In this document: positions 1 through 8,687 of the stretch, piece by piece
Layout: each line of letters opens with the position of its first letter
How positions within the stretch are numbered: the first letter of the stretch is position 1
Assembly: GCF_024448895.1 (NCBI RefSeq)
Contig: NZ_JAMOIC010000029.1
Span: 1-42,120, forward strand
Origin: Stutzerimonas stutzeri
GTDB lineage: Bacteria > Pseudomonadota > Gammaproteobacteria > Pseudomonadales > Pseudomonadaceae
Reading direction: 5' to 3'
DNA: 42,120 nucleotides
The notes under the pieces: model-generated
The model's input: only the letters and a program-made list of their open reading frames with translations
Database searches by the model: none
Told to the model about the DNA's origin: nothing
Program-made: the position numbers and the translations under genes

Positions 1-26
1 ACATGGGCGTGAGCTAGTCCTGTCGC

Positions 27-110
27 CGTAGGATGGTGTTGAGCGAAGCGAAACCCATCAAGAGTGTGCGGCCAGGATCGATGGGTATCGCAGGCTCAAC
101 CCATCCTACG
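27..110. repeat. Imperfect inverted repeat (GTAGGATGG family)
   Basis: The left arm at 27-44 reads CGTAGGATGGTGTTGAGC. The right arm at 94-110 is the reverse complement of CGTAGGATGGGTTGAGC. They differ by one small indel or mismatch. Shorter internal arms, AAACCCATC near 51 and GATGGGT near 80, pair as well, so the whole 84 bp can fold into one long hairpin. No coding potential is evident. A related unit is at 10064-10089. It looks like a non-autonomous intergenic repeat of the REP/BIME kind. Confidence 0.7.
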
Positions 111-123
111 TGCTGGACCCGTT

Positions 124-268
124 GGGCGAATGAATTCGCCCCTACAGGTTATCTCACCATGCCCAGGCTCTGTGCCCAATCCGGCAGCGCTGTGTCGTGC
201 GGGTGGTGCGGGTAGTGCGGGCCGGCCCGCACTACAGGGCAATCCTGTAGGGGCGAACTTGTTCGCCC
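124..268. repeat. REP-like pair in inverted orientation around a perfect palindrome
   Basis: A 25-bp unit at 124-148 and its inverted copy at 244-268 share the core CCTGTAGGGGCGAA and each carry GGGCGAA/TTCGCCC arms. Between them, 212-235 is a perfect 24-bp palindrome with half-site GTAGTGCGGGCC. A further short inverted repeat (CTACAGG/CCTGTAG) spans 232-250. The head-to-tail REP arrangement is that of a BIME. It lies directly downstream of the minus-strand phosphodiesterase gene and may protect or terminate that transcript. With 27-110, it accounts for most of the gene-free first 330 bases. Confidence 0.7.
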
Positions 269-330
269 GCAGTGGTTGGGCCACTCGCCGTGCCGCCCGA
301 TGGATCCCCCTAAGCTCGCGTTTCCTTGGC

Positions 331-786
331 CTAACCCAGCGTGACCAGTTGCGCGCGTGGCTGGCCGTCTTCGATATCCAGCAACGCCAGGCTGATCGGC
401 AGCTTGAATCGGCGGCGGCCGGCGCTACCCGGGTTGAGGTAGAGCACGCCGTCCGCCTGTTCGATCTTCGGCTGATGCGAGTGTCCGGCGATCACTACGT
501 CGACGTGCTCTGCGGCCGATTCGAACCCCATCGTCTTGATGTCATGGGTGACGTAGACGCGCAGCCCGCCGATCTGCAGGTCGAGCGTTTCGGGGATCGC
601 CGCAGCCCAGTCGCCGCTGTCGACATTGCCCCGAATCGCGTCGAGCGGCGCCAGTCTGCGCAACCCGTCCAGCACCTCGGGTTTGCCGATGTCGCCGGCG
701 TGGATGATGCGCTCGCAACCCTGCAGCGCAGCGATGGCTTCAGGGCGCAGCAAACCGTGGGTGTCGGATATGACGCCAATGCGCAT
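331..786 (-). CDS. YfcE/MJ0936-family metallophosphodiesterase
   Basis: This is a 151-residue cytoplasmic calcineurin-like phosphoesterase of the small YfcE/MJ0936 family. The metal-binding motifs appear in order: SDTHG near residue 6, HAGDIG near 39, GNVDSGD near 63 and GHSHQP near 111. NPGS follows in the C-terminal third. Family members hydrolyse phosphodiester bonds with Mn2+ or similar metals, and the physiological substrate is usually unknown. The ATG at 786 is preferred over the upstream ATG at 825 because GGGAG lies just before it and the family begins at M-R-I-G. It diverges from the FAD oxidoreductase that starts at 891. Confidence 0.85.
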   Translation of the reverse strand: MRIGVISDTHGLLRPEAIAALQGCERIIHAGDIGKPEVLDGLRRLAPLDAIRGNVDSGDWAAAIPETLDLQIGGLRVYVTHDIKTMGFESAAEHVDVVIAGHSHQPKIEQADGVLYLNPGSAGRRRFKLPISLALLDIEDGQPRAQLVTLG

Positions 787-890
787 GGTGGCTCCCGTTT
801 TGATGAGTGTATGGGTGTTGGGCAAGCGAGGCTTGGCCGCGGTTCGATCTTGCGGCAGTCTGACGCTCGCCTAATTGCAGGGGAACGGGA

Positions 891-2009
891 ATGGAGCAGG
901 TCGATTGCGTAGTCATCGGCGCCGGTGTGGTGGGGCTTGCGGTCGCGCGGGCACTGGCCCAGGCCGGACGCGAGGTGTTGATACTGGAGGCCGAGTCAGC
1001 CATCGGCACGGGCACCAGTTCGCGTAACAGCGAGGTCATTCATGCCGGCATCTATTATCCGCAGGGCTCGTTGAAAGCGCGGCTGTGTGTGGCCGGGCGC
1101 GATGCGCTCTATGCGTTCTGCGACAGTCACGGCGTCCCTTACCAACGCTGCGGCAAGCTGATCGTCGCCACCGACGCATCCCAGTTGGCAGGGCTCGACG
1201 CGCTGCAGACTCATGCCATCGCTAACGGCGTCGATGATCTGCAGCGGCTTGATGAGGATGAAGTGAAGGCGCTGGAGCCGCAGCTCAATGCCGTGGCTGG
1301 CCTGCTCTCGCCCAGCACTGGCATCGTCGACAGCCATGCCTTGATGCTGGCGCTGCAAGGCGATGCCGAGGCCGCAGGCGCGCTGTTGGCATTGCATGCA
1401 CCGGTCGAGGCAGTCGAGGTACTGGGCAACGGCTTGAAGGTGGAAGTCGGCGGCGCTGAGCCGATGACACTGCTCGCCACGACGCTGATCAACTGTGCCG
1501 GGCATGCCGCACCGGCGATTGCCGCCCGTACCACAGGGCTGTCTGCCGACAGGGTGCCGGCGCGCTATTTCGCTAAGGGCAGCTATTTCAGCTTGGCAAC
1601 CGCGACGCCATTCCGCCATCTGGTCTATCCGCTCCCGGAGCCCGGTGGGTTGGGCGTGCACCTGACGCTGGACCTCGGTGGTCAGGCGCGTTTCGGCCCG
1701 GACGTAGAGTGGGTTGACGGTGTGGATTACACGATGGATGAGAGCCGCGCGGACGGTTTTTATGCCGCAATCCGCCGTTACTGGCCGGGATTGCCCGATG
1801 GTGCGTTGCAACCGGCATACACCGGCATTCGCCCGAAAATCAGCGGCCCCGGCGAGCAGGCTGCGGACTTTCGCATCGACGGCCCTGCCGACCATGGCGT
1901 CGCGGGGCTGGTGAATCTGTTCGGCATCGAATCGCCAGGGCTTACCGCGGCCCTGGCGATCGCCGATGAGGTCTGCCGGCGCTTAACCCAATGCCCTCGC
2001 GCCGGTTAA
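891..2009 (+). CDS. FAD-dependent oxidoreductase, L-2-hydroxyglutarate oxidase-like (LhgO/YgaF family)
   Basis: This 372-residue flavoprotein has an N-terminal dinucleotide-binding motif, [14 protein letters not shown], at about 7-20. It also has the family-typical [15 protein letters not shown] segment at about 43-57, found in L-2-hydroxyglutarate oxidases and dehydrogenases. The C-terminal FGIESPGLT matches the end of the DAO fold. LhgO oxidises L-2-hydroxyglutarate to 2-oxoglutarate and passes electrons to quinone. No csiD or gabDTP partners are nearby, so the exact substrate is inferred only from the family. The start follows a GGGAACGGGA purine run. It converges on the purine permease, with no space between the two stop codons. 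Confidence 0.82.
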   Translation: MEQVDCVVIGAGVVGLAVARALAQAGREVLILEAESAIGTGTSSRNSEVIHAGIYYPQGSLKARLCVAGRDALYAFCDSHGVPYQRCGKLIVATDASQLAGLDALQTHAIANGVDDLQRLDEDEVKALEPQLNAVAGLLSPSTGIVDSHALMLALQGDAEAAGALLALHAPVEAVEVLGNGLKVEVGGAEPMTLLATTLINCAGHAAPAIAARTTGLSADRVPARYFAKGSYFSLATATPFRHLVYPLPEPGGLGVHLTLDLGGQARFGPDVEWVDGVDYTMDESRADGFYAAIRRYWPGLPDGALQPAYTGIRPKISGPGEQAADFRIDGPADHGVAGLVNLFGIESPGLTAALAIADEVCRRLTQCPRAG

Positions 2010-3398
2010 TCAGGCCGCGTCCTGCTCCGCGCTGGCAGGCGACTCGGGCAGGAACCAGTTCATCACCAGGGCACAAATGCCGCCGGTGGCTACGCCCGAC
2101 TCCAGCACGTTGCGCAGCGCTACCGGCAGATTGGCAAGGAACTCCGGCACCTGAGAAAAGCCCAGGCCCAGCGCCAGCGAGACGGAGATGATCAGCAGCG
2201 CGCGGCGGTCCAGCTTGATGCCCGCGAGGATGTTGATGCCCGCAGCCGCCACCGCACCGAACATCACAATTGCGGCGCCGCCAAGCACTGGCTCGGGCAC
2301 CGCTTGCAGCACGCCGGCAACCGCCGGGAAAAGCCCGAGAATCACCAGCATGACCGCGATCCACATGCCGACGTAGCGGCTCGCAATGCCGGTGAGCTGG
2401 ATGATGCCGTTGTTCTGCGCGAATACCGAGCTTGGGAAGGTGTTGAAGAAGCCTGCCAGCAGCGAGTTGGCGCCGTTGACCAGCACGCCGCCCTTGATGC
2501 GCTGCATCCACACCGGGCCTTCCACCGGTTGGCGTGAAAGCTTGCTGGTGGCGGTGATATCGCCAATGGCTTCGAGCGAGGTGACCAGATAGATCACCAC
2601 CATGGGAATGAACAGACTCCAGGAGAAGCCGAGGCCAAAGTGCAACGGCATTGGGATCTCGAACAGCTCGGCTTCGTGCATCCCGGTGAAACTCAAGCGC
2701 CCCAGCCAGGCCGAGAGCGCATAACCGATGGCCAGCGCGATGATGATGGCGCAGCTGCGCATCCACTGCACCGGCAGGCGGTTCAGCACGACGATGGCGC
2801 CCAGCACCACGCCGGACAACAGCAGGTTTTCGCGGCTGGCAAAAGTCCCGTCGCCCATGGCTGCGTAGCCGCCGCCCATGCTGATCAGCCCGACCTTGAT
2901 CAGCGTCAGGCCGATCATCAGCACCACGATGCCGGTCACCAGCGGTGTAATCAGGCGCTTGATGAACGGCAGCACGCGAGAGACGCCCATTTCGATAAAG
3001 GATCCGGCAATCACCACGCCGAAGATTGCCGCCATCACGCCTTCAACCGGCGTGCCCTGCTTGACCATCAACACACCGCCGGCAATCAGCGGGCCAACGA
3101 AGTTGAAGCTGGTGCCCTGCACGATTAGCAGCCCTGCGCCGAGCGGGCCGAAGCGCTTGCACTGAACGAAGGTGGCGATCCCGGAAATCACCAACGACAT
3201 GGAGACGATGATGTTGGTGTCCCGTGGCGATACCCCGATGGCCTGGCAGATCAGCAATCCCGGCGTGACGATCGGCACGATGATGGCCAGCAGATGCTGC
3301 AGCGCGGCGAGAAAAGCGATCCAGGGGCGGGGCCGGTCGTCGAGTGCGTAGACCAGGTCGTTACGAAGCTCATCAGGGGAGGATTTCAGCGCGCTCAT
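2010..3398 (-). CDS. NCS2/NAT-family purine (xanthine or urate) permease
   Basis: This is an inner-membrane nucleobase:cation symporter of about 462 residues with 12-14 hydrophobic segments. The family hallmarks are the QHLLAIIVP segment near residue 34, an ESIGD-like stretch (SLEAIGDITAT) near 275 and the NAT signature QNNGIIQLTGIASR near 328. That version of the signature is typical of xanthine and uric acid transporters rather than uracil-specific UraA. The ATG at 3398 is chosen because GGAG precedes it by six bases. The in-frame ATG at 3410 and the region upstream overlap the promoter. Xanthine specificity is inferred from the motif. Confidence 0.85.
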   Translation of the reverse strand: MSALKSSPDELRNDLVYALDDRPRPWIAFLAALQHLLAIIVPIVTPGLLICQAIGVSPRDTNIIVSMSLVISGIATFVQCKRFGPLGAGLLIVQGTSFNFVGPLIAGGVLMVKQGTPVEGVMAAIFGVVIAGSFIEMGVSRVLPFIKRLITPLVTGIVVLMIGLTLIKVGLISMGGGYAAMGDGTFASRENLLLSGVVLGAIVVLNRLPVQWMRSCAIIIALAIGYALSAWLGRLSFTGMHEAELFEIPMPLHFGLGFSWSLFIPMVVIYLVTSLEAIGDITATSKLSRQPVEGPVWMQRIKGGVLVNGANSLLAGFFNTFPSSVFAQNNGIIQLTGIASRYVGMWIAVMLVILGLFPAVAGVLQAVPEPVLGGAAIVMFGAVAAAGINILAGIKLDRRALLIISVSLALGLGFSQVPEFLANLPVALRNVLESGVATGGICALVMNWFLPESPASAEQDAA

Positions 3399-3424
3399 GG
3401 CATGCTCCATAAAAAAAGAGCGCG

Positions 3425-3430
3425 ATTCTA
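3425..3430 (-). promoter_or_regulatory. Probable sigma70 -10 element for the purine permease
   Basis: On the minus strand TAGAAT lies 27 bases upstream of the chosen permease start and is followed by CGCGCTCTTTTTTT. No good -35 hexamer is seen. The short leader this implies leaves no room for an aptamer-type riboswitch. Confidence 0.45.
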
Positions 3431-3683
3431 CGCGCCGCCGCCGATGGGGCACAGCTGAACCGGTCGGCTGGCGAGGCGGCCATCCATTCAATGATCAGCG
3501 ATTGGCTGTAAGCGTAGGCGGCGAGACGGTGCCGGCACATCTGAAACGCAACCACCGATCCAGTCACAGCCCGGCGGGCCTTGCGTTGCGGTGCCTTGGG
3601 GCGGCTCACATACTCGGCCTCCTGGAGATTCACTCGGCGCCGCCTTGCTGCCAAACGGCTAGCAACGACAACTGAAGGACATC

Positions 3684-5417
3684 ATGCAAAAAGTAATTGA
3701 ACAGCGAACCCTGGCGGTCTTCATGTCGTTGGGGCTCCTGCAAGGACTGACGCTATGGCTGGCCAGTGAAAGCTGGCCGCACGGGTCGCTCTGGCGCACT
3801 CTGTTTTCCGCGCTGATCGTCCTCGTCGTGGTCGGTGGCTGGCAGCTGCAGATGCTCTGGGGCCAACTGCGCGAGGCTGAGCGCTGGAAGCTGCTGCTGC
3901 CTGCTGTTCTGTTGCCCGCCGTGTTGGCGGCGTGGCTTGGGGCTCAGTTCGATCAGCCCCGCTGGTATTACTTCGATGAAACGACCGGCACGCTGCTGCT
4001 GTGGAGCCAGCTGGCGCTCGCCTACATCCTCACGCCGTTTATCCAGGCGCGGGACTCTGCTCATCGCTGGCGCTTCGACTACAGCGCGCTTTATCGGAAC
4101 GCCTGGAACAACGGGCTGCTGCTGTTCATGGCGTCCGTGATGCTTGGGGTTTTCTGGCTGCTGATCTGGCTCTGGTCGGGCCTGTTCAGCATGCTCGGGG
4201 TCGATCAGTTCAAACGGTTCTTCAATTCGTCCGGCTTCATCTGGGTTGCCAGCGCTACCGTAATTGCTGCCGGGCTTGGCATTGGGCAGAAACGTGGCCA
4301 GGTCATCGATGCATTGCGCAACGTGCTGCAGGCGATGTGTCGTTTTCTGCTGCCGTTGACGGTGGTGATCCTGCTGCTGTTCGTGGTCTTCCTGCCGTTC
4401 ACTGGCCTGACCCCGCTCTGGGCGACACGCCACGCCACGCCGATCCTGCTGGCGCTGGTGTTCGCACATATCGCATTGCTCAATGGGGTCGTGCAGGACG
4501 GCCTGCAGGCGTCCCATTACCCACGCCCCTTGCGGCTGCTGGCCGACGCCAGCTCGCTGTGCCTGCCGCTGCTGGCGGGGCTCGCGATGCATGCGCTGTG
4601 GCTGCGTATCGACCAATACGGACTGACGCCGGATCGCGTATTGGCCGCGCTCCTGGCGCTGGTCGCGCTGGTCCATGGCCTTGCACTGGTGAGGGCGGTG
4701 CTCCGGCGTGATCCCGCCTGGCTGAGCGGGCTTCGGCAGAGCAACCCGCCGCTGGCGCTGTTCGCCGCATTTGTGCTGGTGTTGATGCATGTACCGATGC
4801 TGAGCCCGCTGCAACTTAGCGCCGCGAATCAGTACCAGCGGCTGATCAATGCCACGCTACCAGCCGAACGAACCGATCTCGGTGCGCTGCGCTTTCAACT
4901 TGGCGAACCGGGGCGGCGATATCTGCAAGCGTTGCGTGAAGCGCTGGGCGAGCCTTGGGAGGACGACGCGCTGCGCATGCGACTGCAGGGCGATCTGCAG
5001 CGACTGGATGGCGCGGAGCACTACTGGGCCTGGAGGAGGGAGCAGGAAGTGGCTGCTGCGCCGCCAGTGCCCTGGATTGGGGAACCAGTGGCGGATGACG
5101 ACGGATCACTGGCGCGTGCGGTCAATTATCAGGGGTGCGTAGACAAGTGCCGATTGTTCGCTGTTGATCTGGACCGGGACGGCCAATCCGAGGTGCTGCT
5201 ACTTCGCGCCGAGCCCTGGGTGGTGCCGGTGTTCGGGCAGGCTGCTGCGGGGAGCTGGGGCAGGATTGGTCAGCTACGCGTCACTGTAGGTGTGCTCCCG
5301 GACAGCGACGTGCTCAGCGAGATTTTGCAGCGCAGTGAGTTCGAGTTGGTCGCGCCCCGATTCAATGCGATCGAGATCGATGGCGTCCGCCTGGAACCGG
5401 CCATCGGCGAGCCATGA
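3684..5417 (+). CDS. DUF4153-type integral membrane protein
   Basis: This 577-residue protein has an N-terminal half rich in hydrophobic helices, roughly residues 10-370, and a polar C-terminal domain of about 200 residues that probably lies in the periplasm. The overall pattern resembles DUF4153 proteins of Pseudomonas, which have no established function. The C-terminal part contains a DLDRDGQSEVLLL stretch like the DxDxDG repeats of FG-GAP or EF-hand-like folds. The ATG follows a GAAGGA ribosome-binding site. It converges on ilvD and shares a bidirectional terminator with it. The family assignment rests on overall resemblance, not on a decisive motif. Confidence 0.7.
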   Translation: MQKVIEQRTLAVFMSLGLLQGLTLWLASESWPHGSLWRTLFSALIVLVVVGGWQLQMLWGQLREAERWKLLLPAVLLPAVLAAWLGAQFDQPRWYYFDETTGTLLLWSQLALAYILTPFIQARDSAHRWRFDYSALYRNAWNNGLLLFMASVMLGVFWLLIWLWSGLFSMLGVDQFKRFFNSSGFIWVASATVIAAGLGIGQKRGQVIDALRNVLQAMCRFLLPLTVVILLLFVVFLPFTGLTPLWATRHATPILLALVFAHIALLNGVVQDGLQASHYPRPLRLLADASSLCLPLLAGLAMHALWLRIDQYGLTPDRVLAALLALVALVHGLALVRAVLRRDPAWLSGLRQSNPPLALFAAFVLVLMHVPMLSPLQLSAANQYQRLINATLPAERTDLGALRFQLGEPGRRYLQALREALGEPWEDDALRMRLQGDLQRLDGAEHYWAWRREQEVAAAPPVPWIGEPVADDDGSLARAVNYQGCVDKCRLFAVDLDRDGQSEVLLLRAEPWVVPVFGQAAAGSWGRIGQLRVTVGVLPDSDVLSEILQRSEFELVAPRFNAIEIDGVRLEPAIGEP

Positions 5418-5418
5418 A

Positions 5419-5444
5419 AAAGCCCGACGCGGTGGTCGGGCTTT
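5419..5444. terminator. Bidirectional rho-independent terminator
   Basis: A perfect 10-bp stem, AAAGCCCGAC / GTCGGGCTTT, encloses the loop GCGGTG. An A-run on one side and a T-rich run on the other let it serve both the DUF4153 gene and the converging ilvD. It starts two bases after the DUF4153 stop codon. Confidence 0.9.
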
Positions 5445-5467
5445 CTTTGCCGCAATAAACCGAACGA

Positions 5468-7306
5468 TCAGCCGTCCAGCATTGCCTTGTTGCGCACTGC
5501 GCCTTTGTCGGCGCTGGTTGCGAGCAGGGCGTAGGCCTTGAGCGCAGTGGTCACCTTGCGCGGGCGTGGGGCGGCGGGTTTCCAGCCTTTCTTGTCCTGC
5601 TCGATGCGGCGGTGGGACAGTTCTTCATCGCTGACCTGCAGCTGAATGCTGCGGTTGGGGATGTCGATCACTACCTTGTCGCCGTCGCGCACCAGGCCGA
5701 TGGCGCCGCCGGCGGCGGCTTCAGGCGAGGCATGGCCGATGGACAGGCCCGAGGTGCCGCCGGAGAAGCGGCCGTCGGTGAGCAGCGCGCAGTCCTTGCC
5801 CAGGCCCTTGGATTTCAGGTATGAGGTTGGATAGAGCATTTCCTGCATGCCCGGGCCGCCTTTCGGGCCTTCGTAGCGAATGATGACGATGTCGCCGGCC
5901 TTCACTTCGTCATTGAGGATGCCCTTAACAGCGCTGTCCTGGCTTTCGAAGATCTTGGCGGTGCCTTCAAACACGTGGATGGATTCGTCCACGCCCGCGG
6001 TTTTCACCACACAGCCATCGAGCGCGATGTTGCCGTAGAGCACGGCCAGGCCGCCTTCCTGGGAATAGGCATGCTCGACGCTGCGGATGCAGCCTTCGGC
6101 GCGGTCCAGGTCCAGGGTGTCCCAACGGGTCGACTGGCTAAACGCCGTCTGCGTCGGGATACCGGCCGGGCCGGCCTTGAAGAAGGTGTGTACCGCTTCG
6201 TCCTGGGTCTGGGTGATGTCCCATTGGGCGATGCCTTCCGCAAGCGTCCGGCTGTGCACGGTGGGCACGTCGGTGTGCAGCAGGCCGCCACGGGCCAGCT
6301 CACCCAGAATGGAGAAGATACCGCCGGCGCGGTGCACGTCTTCCATGTGGTACTTCTGGATGTTCGGCGCAACCTTGCACAGCTGCGGCACCTTGCGTGA
6401 CAGGGCATCAATGGCGCGCAGGTCGAAATCGACCTCGGCTTCCTGAGCCGCAGCCAGCAGGTGCAGGATGGTGTTGGTCGAGCCGCCCATGGCGATATCC
6501 AGGGTCATGGCATTTTCGAAGGCGCGGCGGCTGGCGATATTGCGCGGCAGAACGGATTCGTCGCCCTCGCCGTAATAGCGCTGGCAGAGCTCTACGATGG
6601 TGCGGCCAGCCCGCAGGAACAGCTGCTCGCGGTCGCTGTGCGTAGCGAGGGTCGAACCGTTGCCGGGCAGGGCGAGGCCAAGGGCTTCGGCCAGGCAGTT
6701 CATTGAGTTGGCAGTGAACATGCCGGAGCAGCTGCCACAAGTCGGGCAGGCGCTGCGCTCGTATTCGGCGACCTTCTCGTCCGAGGCGCTTTCATCGGCA
6801 GCGATGACCATGGCGTCGACCAGGTCCAGGCCGTGGCTGGCCAGCTTGGTCTTGCCGGCTTCCATCGGGCCACCGGAAACGAACACCACAGGGATGTTCA
6901 GGCGCAGGGCGGCCATTAGCATGCCGGGGGTGATCTTGTCGCAGTTGGAGATGCAGACGATGGCATCGGCGCAATGCGCGTTGACCATGTATTCGACCGA
7001 GTCGGCGATGATCTCGCGCGAAGGCAGCGAATAGAGCATGCCATCGTGGCCCATGGCGATGCCGTCATCGACCGCAATGGTGTTGAATTCCTTGGCGACG
7101 CCGCCGGCCTTTTCGATCTCGCGGGCGACCAGCTGGCCCAAGTCTTTCAGGTGCACGTGGCCGGGCACGAACTGGGTGAAAGAGTTGGAAATGGCGATGA
7201 TCGGCTTCTTGAAGTCTTCGTCCTTCATGCCGGTGGCACGCCACAGCGCGCGGGCGCCGGCCATGTTGCGGCCGTGCGTGGAGGTTTTCGAGCGGTAATC
7301 GGGCAT
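5468..7306 (-). CDS. ilvD: Dihydroxy-acid dehydratase
   Basis: IlvD dehydrates 2,3-dihydroxy-isovalerate and 2,3-dihydroxy-3-methylvalerate to the 2-keto acids of valine and isoleucine synthesis. At 612 residues it has the usual length of the bacterial enzyme. The iron-sulfur cluster cysteines are visible in [11 protein letters not shown] at about 118-128 and [19 protein letters not shown] at about 190-210. The start [19 protein letters not shown] is the conserved N-terminus, and AGGA lies six bases before the ATG. It is transcribed alone, towards the DUF4153 gene. A dyad at 7355-7385 lies upstream of the start and could be regulatory. Confidence 0.97.
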   Translation of the reverse strand: MPDYRSKTSTHGRNMAGARALWRATGMKDEDFKKPIIAISNSFTQFVPGHVHLKDLGQLVAREIEKAGGVAKEFNTIAVDDGIAMGHDGMLYSLPSREIIADSVEYMVNAHCADAIVCISNCDKITPGMLMAALRLNIPVVFVSGGPMEAGKTKLASHGLDLVDAMVIAADESASDEKVAEYERSACPTCGSCSGMFTANSMNCLAEALGLALPGNGSTLATHSDREQLFLRAGRTIVELCQRYYGEGDESVLPRNIASRRAFENAMTLDIAMGGSTNTILHLLAAAQEAEVDFDLRAIDALSRKVPQLCKVAPNIQKYHMEDVHRAGGIFSILGELARGGLLHTDVPTVHSRTLAEGIAQWDITQTQDEAVHTFFKAGPAGIPTQTAFSQSTRWDTLDLDRAEGCIRSVEHAYSQEGGLAVLYGNIALDGCVVKTAGVDESIHVFEGTAKIFESQDSAVKGILNDEVKAGDIVIIRYEGPKGGPGMQEMLYPTSYLKSKGLGKDCALLTDGRFSGGTSGLSIGHASPEAAAGGAIGLVRDGDKVVIDIPNRSIQLQVSDEELSHRRIEQDKKGWKPAAPRPRKVTTALKAYALLATSADKGAVRNKAMLDG

Positions 7307-7780
7307 GACGGTTCCTGCGGCTAATCAGCGGTTCGAATAGTGCTTATGGTGAGCGTCACCTGTGCCGCGTGCAACGGCAGGTGACCGTGCGTGCGGAGGG
7401 GCCGGCTCGAGGCGGGGTATCGCTCGGGCGGCCTGGGCTCATGGCCCGCCGGGGGATGGTGGCGAGGAATGTGCCAATTCTACGCCCGTTCCCTCTGGCG
7501 AGCCAAACGGCACGATTACTGGTGCTCATCCTACGTTGAGTCAGGCGCATCAACACCGAAGCTAATGATGAATTATTCAGGTGGAGCGAAGCGCGGCCGT
7601 TCGTCCGCTGCAAGGGCGCTTCCAGTGGCGCGGTGGTTTCAGCTGGCTAGGGTTGATTCGGGCCGACTGGCCACCCGCGTCGTTGACGGTCGGGGATATA
7701 GGAGGTGCAGTGCGCTCGCCTCGCATGGCGGGCTGGCGCGAACGTCCATACACATAATCAGAACAACAAGAGGAATGCAC
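7307..7780. other. 474-bp gene-free spacer between ilvD and the cutinase gene
   Basis: The spacer must hold the divergent promoters of ilvD (minus) and the cutinase gene (plus). I see one strong dyad at 7355-7385. Around 7529-7595 there are fragments resembling the GTAGGATG repeat family: CATCCTACG, and GGTGGAGCGAAGCG near 7580. No convincing small gene was found. An open frame running into the cutinase gene from 7391 lacks a ribosome-binding site and does not look like part of the protein. Confidence 0.5.
7355..7385. promoter_or_regulatory. Hairpin or dyad upstream of ilvD
   Basis: GTCACC-TG-TGCCG and CGGCAGGTGAC form an 11-bp imperfect stem with a 2-base bulge and a 7-base loop. It lies about 50-80 bases upstream of the ilvD start. 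No T-run follows it towards ilvD, so an operator or leader structure is more likely than a terminator. The role is unknown. Confidence 0.4.
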
Positions 7781-8629
7781 ATGCTGGACATCAAACTCGG
7801 CGGCATTGCCGCTGCGCTGAGCTTGGCGATTTGCGGATTTGCCATGGCTGCACCACTGCCGGATACGCCCGGCACGCCATTTCCAGGCGTGTCCAACTTC
7901 GACCGCTCCGGCCCCTACGCCACGACCAGTCGCAGCGAAGGCCCCAACTGCCGCGTTTATCGTCCCAGTAACCTGGGGCAGAACGGCGTCCGACATCCGG
8001 TGATTCTATGGGGTAACGGAACCGGGACTGGGCCGACCGCGTATTCGGGGCTGTTGTCGCACTGGGCCAGCCATGGCTTCGTCGTTGCGGCGGCAGAAAC
8101 GTCCAATGCCGGCACCGGACGGGACATGCTGGCCTGCCTCGACTACCTGGTTCAGGAGAGTAATCGCACCTTCGGCACCTATGTAGGCGTGCTCAATACG
8201 GGCAGGGTCGGCACGTCTGGGCATTCCCAGGGTGGCGGCGGTTCTATCATGGCCGGGCAGGATGATCGCGTAAGCGCAACTGCGCCGATTCAGCCTTACA
8301 CCATCGGCCTGGGCCACAACCCGGCGTCCCAGCGGAACCAGAAGGGGCCGATGTTTCTGATGTCAGGCGGAGCCGACACCATCGCGTTTCCCTACCTGAA
8401 CGCGCAGCCGGTCTACACGCGAACTAACGTGCCGGTGTTCTGGGGGGAGCGGCGCTATGTCAGCCACTTCGAGCCTGTCGGTGACGGTGGCGCCTACCGC
8501 GGCCCGTCGACCGCCTGGTTCCGCTATCACCTGATGGAAGACGAAACGGCGCGCAGCACCTTCTATGGTCGCTTCTGCGGGTTGTGCACCAGCGTCTTGT
8601 GGACAGAGCAACGCAAGGGCATCGAGTAA
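7781..8629 (+). CDS. Secreted cutinase/polyesterase (Pseudomonas mendocina cutinase family)
   Basis: This 282-residue alpha/beta hydrolase has a clear Sec signal peptide (residues 1-23, cleavage AMA|APLPD). From memory it closely resembles the cutinase of Pseudomonas mendocina/pseudoalcaligenes, which hydrolyses cutin, triglycerides and polyesters including PET. The nucleophile is Ser149 in GHSQGG, with Asp199 in GGADTIAFP and His229 in YVSHFEP. Numbered from the mature N-terminus these are 126, 176 and 206, the triad positions I recall for that enzyme. Cys57/Cys119 and Cys266/Cys269 could form disulfides, the last pair within CGLC. The start at 7781 is six bases after AGAGGA; an ATG two codons earlier overlaps that spacing. 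The gene stands alone. Confidence 0.92.
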   Translation: MLDIKLGGIAAALSLAICGFAMAAPLPDTPGTPFPGVSNFDRSGPYATTSRSEGPNCRVYRPSNLGQNGVRHPVILWGNGTGTGPTAYSGLLSHWASHGFVVAAAETSNAGTGRDMLACLDYLVQESNRTFGTYVGVLNTGRVGTSGHSQGGGGSIMAGQDDRVSATAPIQPYTIGLGHNPASQRNQKGPMFLMSGGADTIAFPYLNAQPVYTRTNVPVFWGERRYVSHFEPVGDGGAYRGPSTAWFRYHLMEDETARSTFYGRFCGLCTSVLWTEQRKGIE

Positions 8630-8637
8630 CGCCCGAC

Positions 8638-8671
8638 GAAGCCCCGCACGCGTCATTGGTGCGAGGGCTTC
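8638..8671. terminator. Probable terminator hairpin between converging genes
   Basis: GAAGCCC-CGCAC pairs with GTGCGAGGGCTTC, a 12-bp stem with one bulged base and a 9-base loop. It sits between the cutinase stop codon and the rlmI stop codon. A long T-run is absent, so it may be a weak terminator or a transcript-end stabiliser. Confidence 0.55.
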
Positions 8672-8687
8672 GGTTAGTCGACGCTGA

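Noticed and set aside
64-912. Long open frame on the plus strand over the phosphodiesterase gene
   Set aside because: It is antisense to a gene with clear metallophosphoesterase motifs, begins inside the repeat cluster and has no recognisable domain.
3411-3683. Possible small minus-strand gene or riboswitch before the purine permease
   Set aside because: The open frame there runs through the permease start without a ribosome-binding site or known motif. The -10 element lies too close to the start for an aptamer.
7391-7780. N-terminal extension of the cutinase
   Set aside because: The extra 130 residues have no ribosome-binding site and precede a textbook signal peptide whose cleavage gives the known mature N-terminus.
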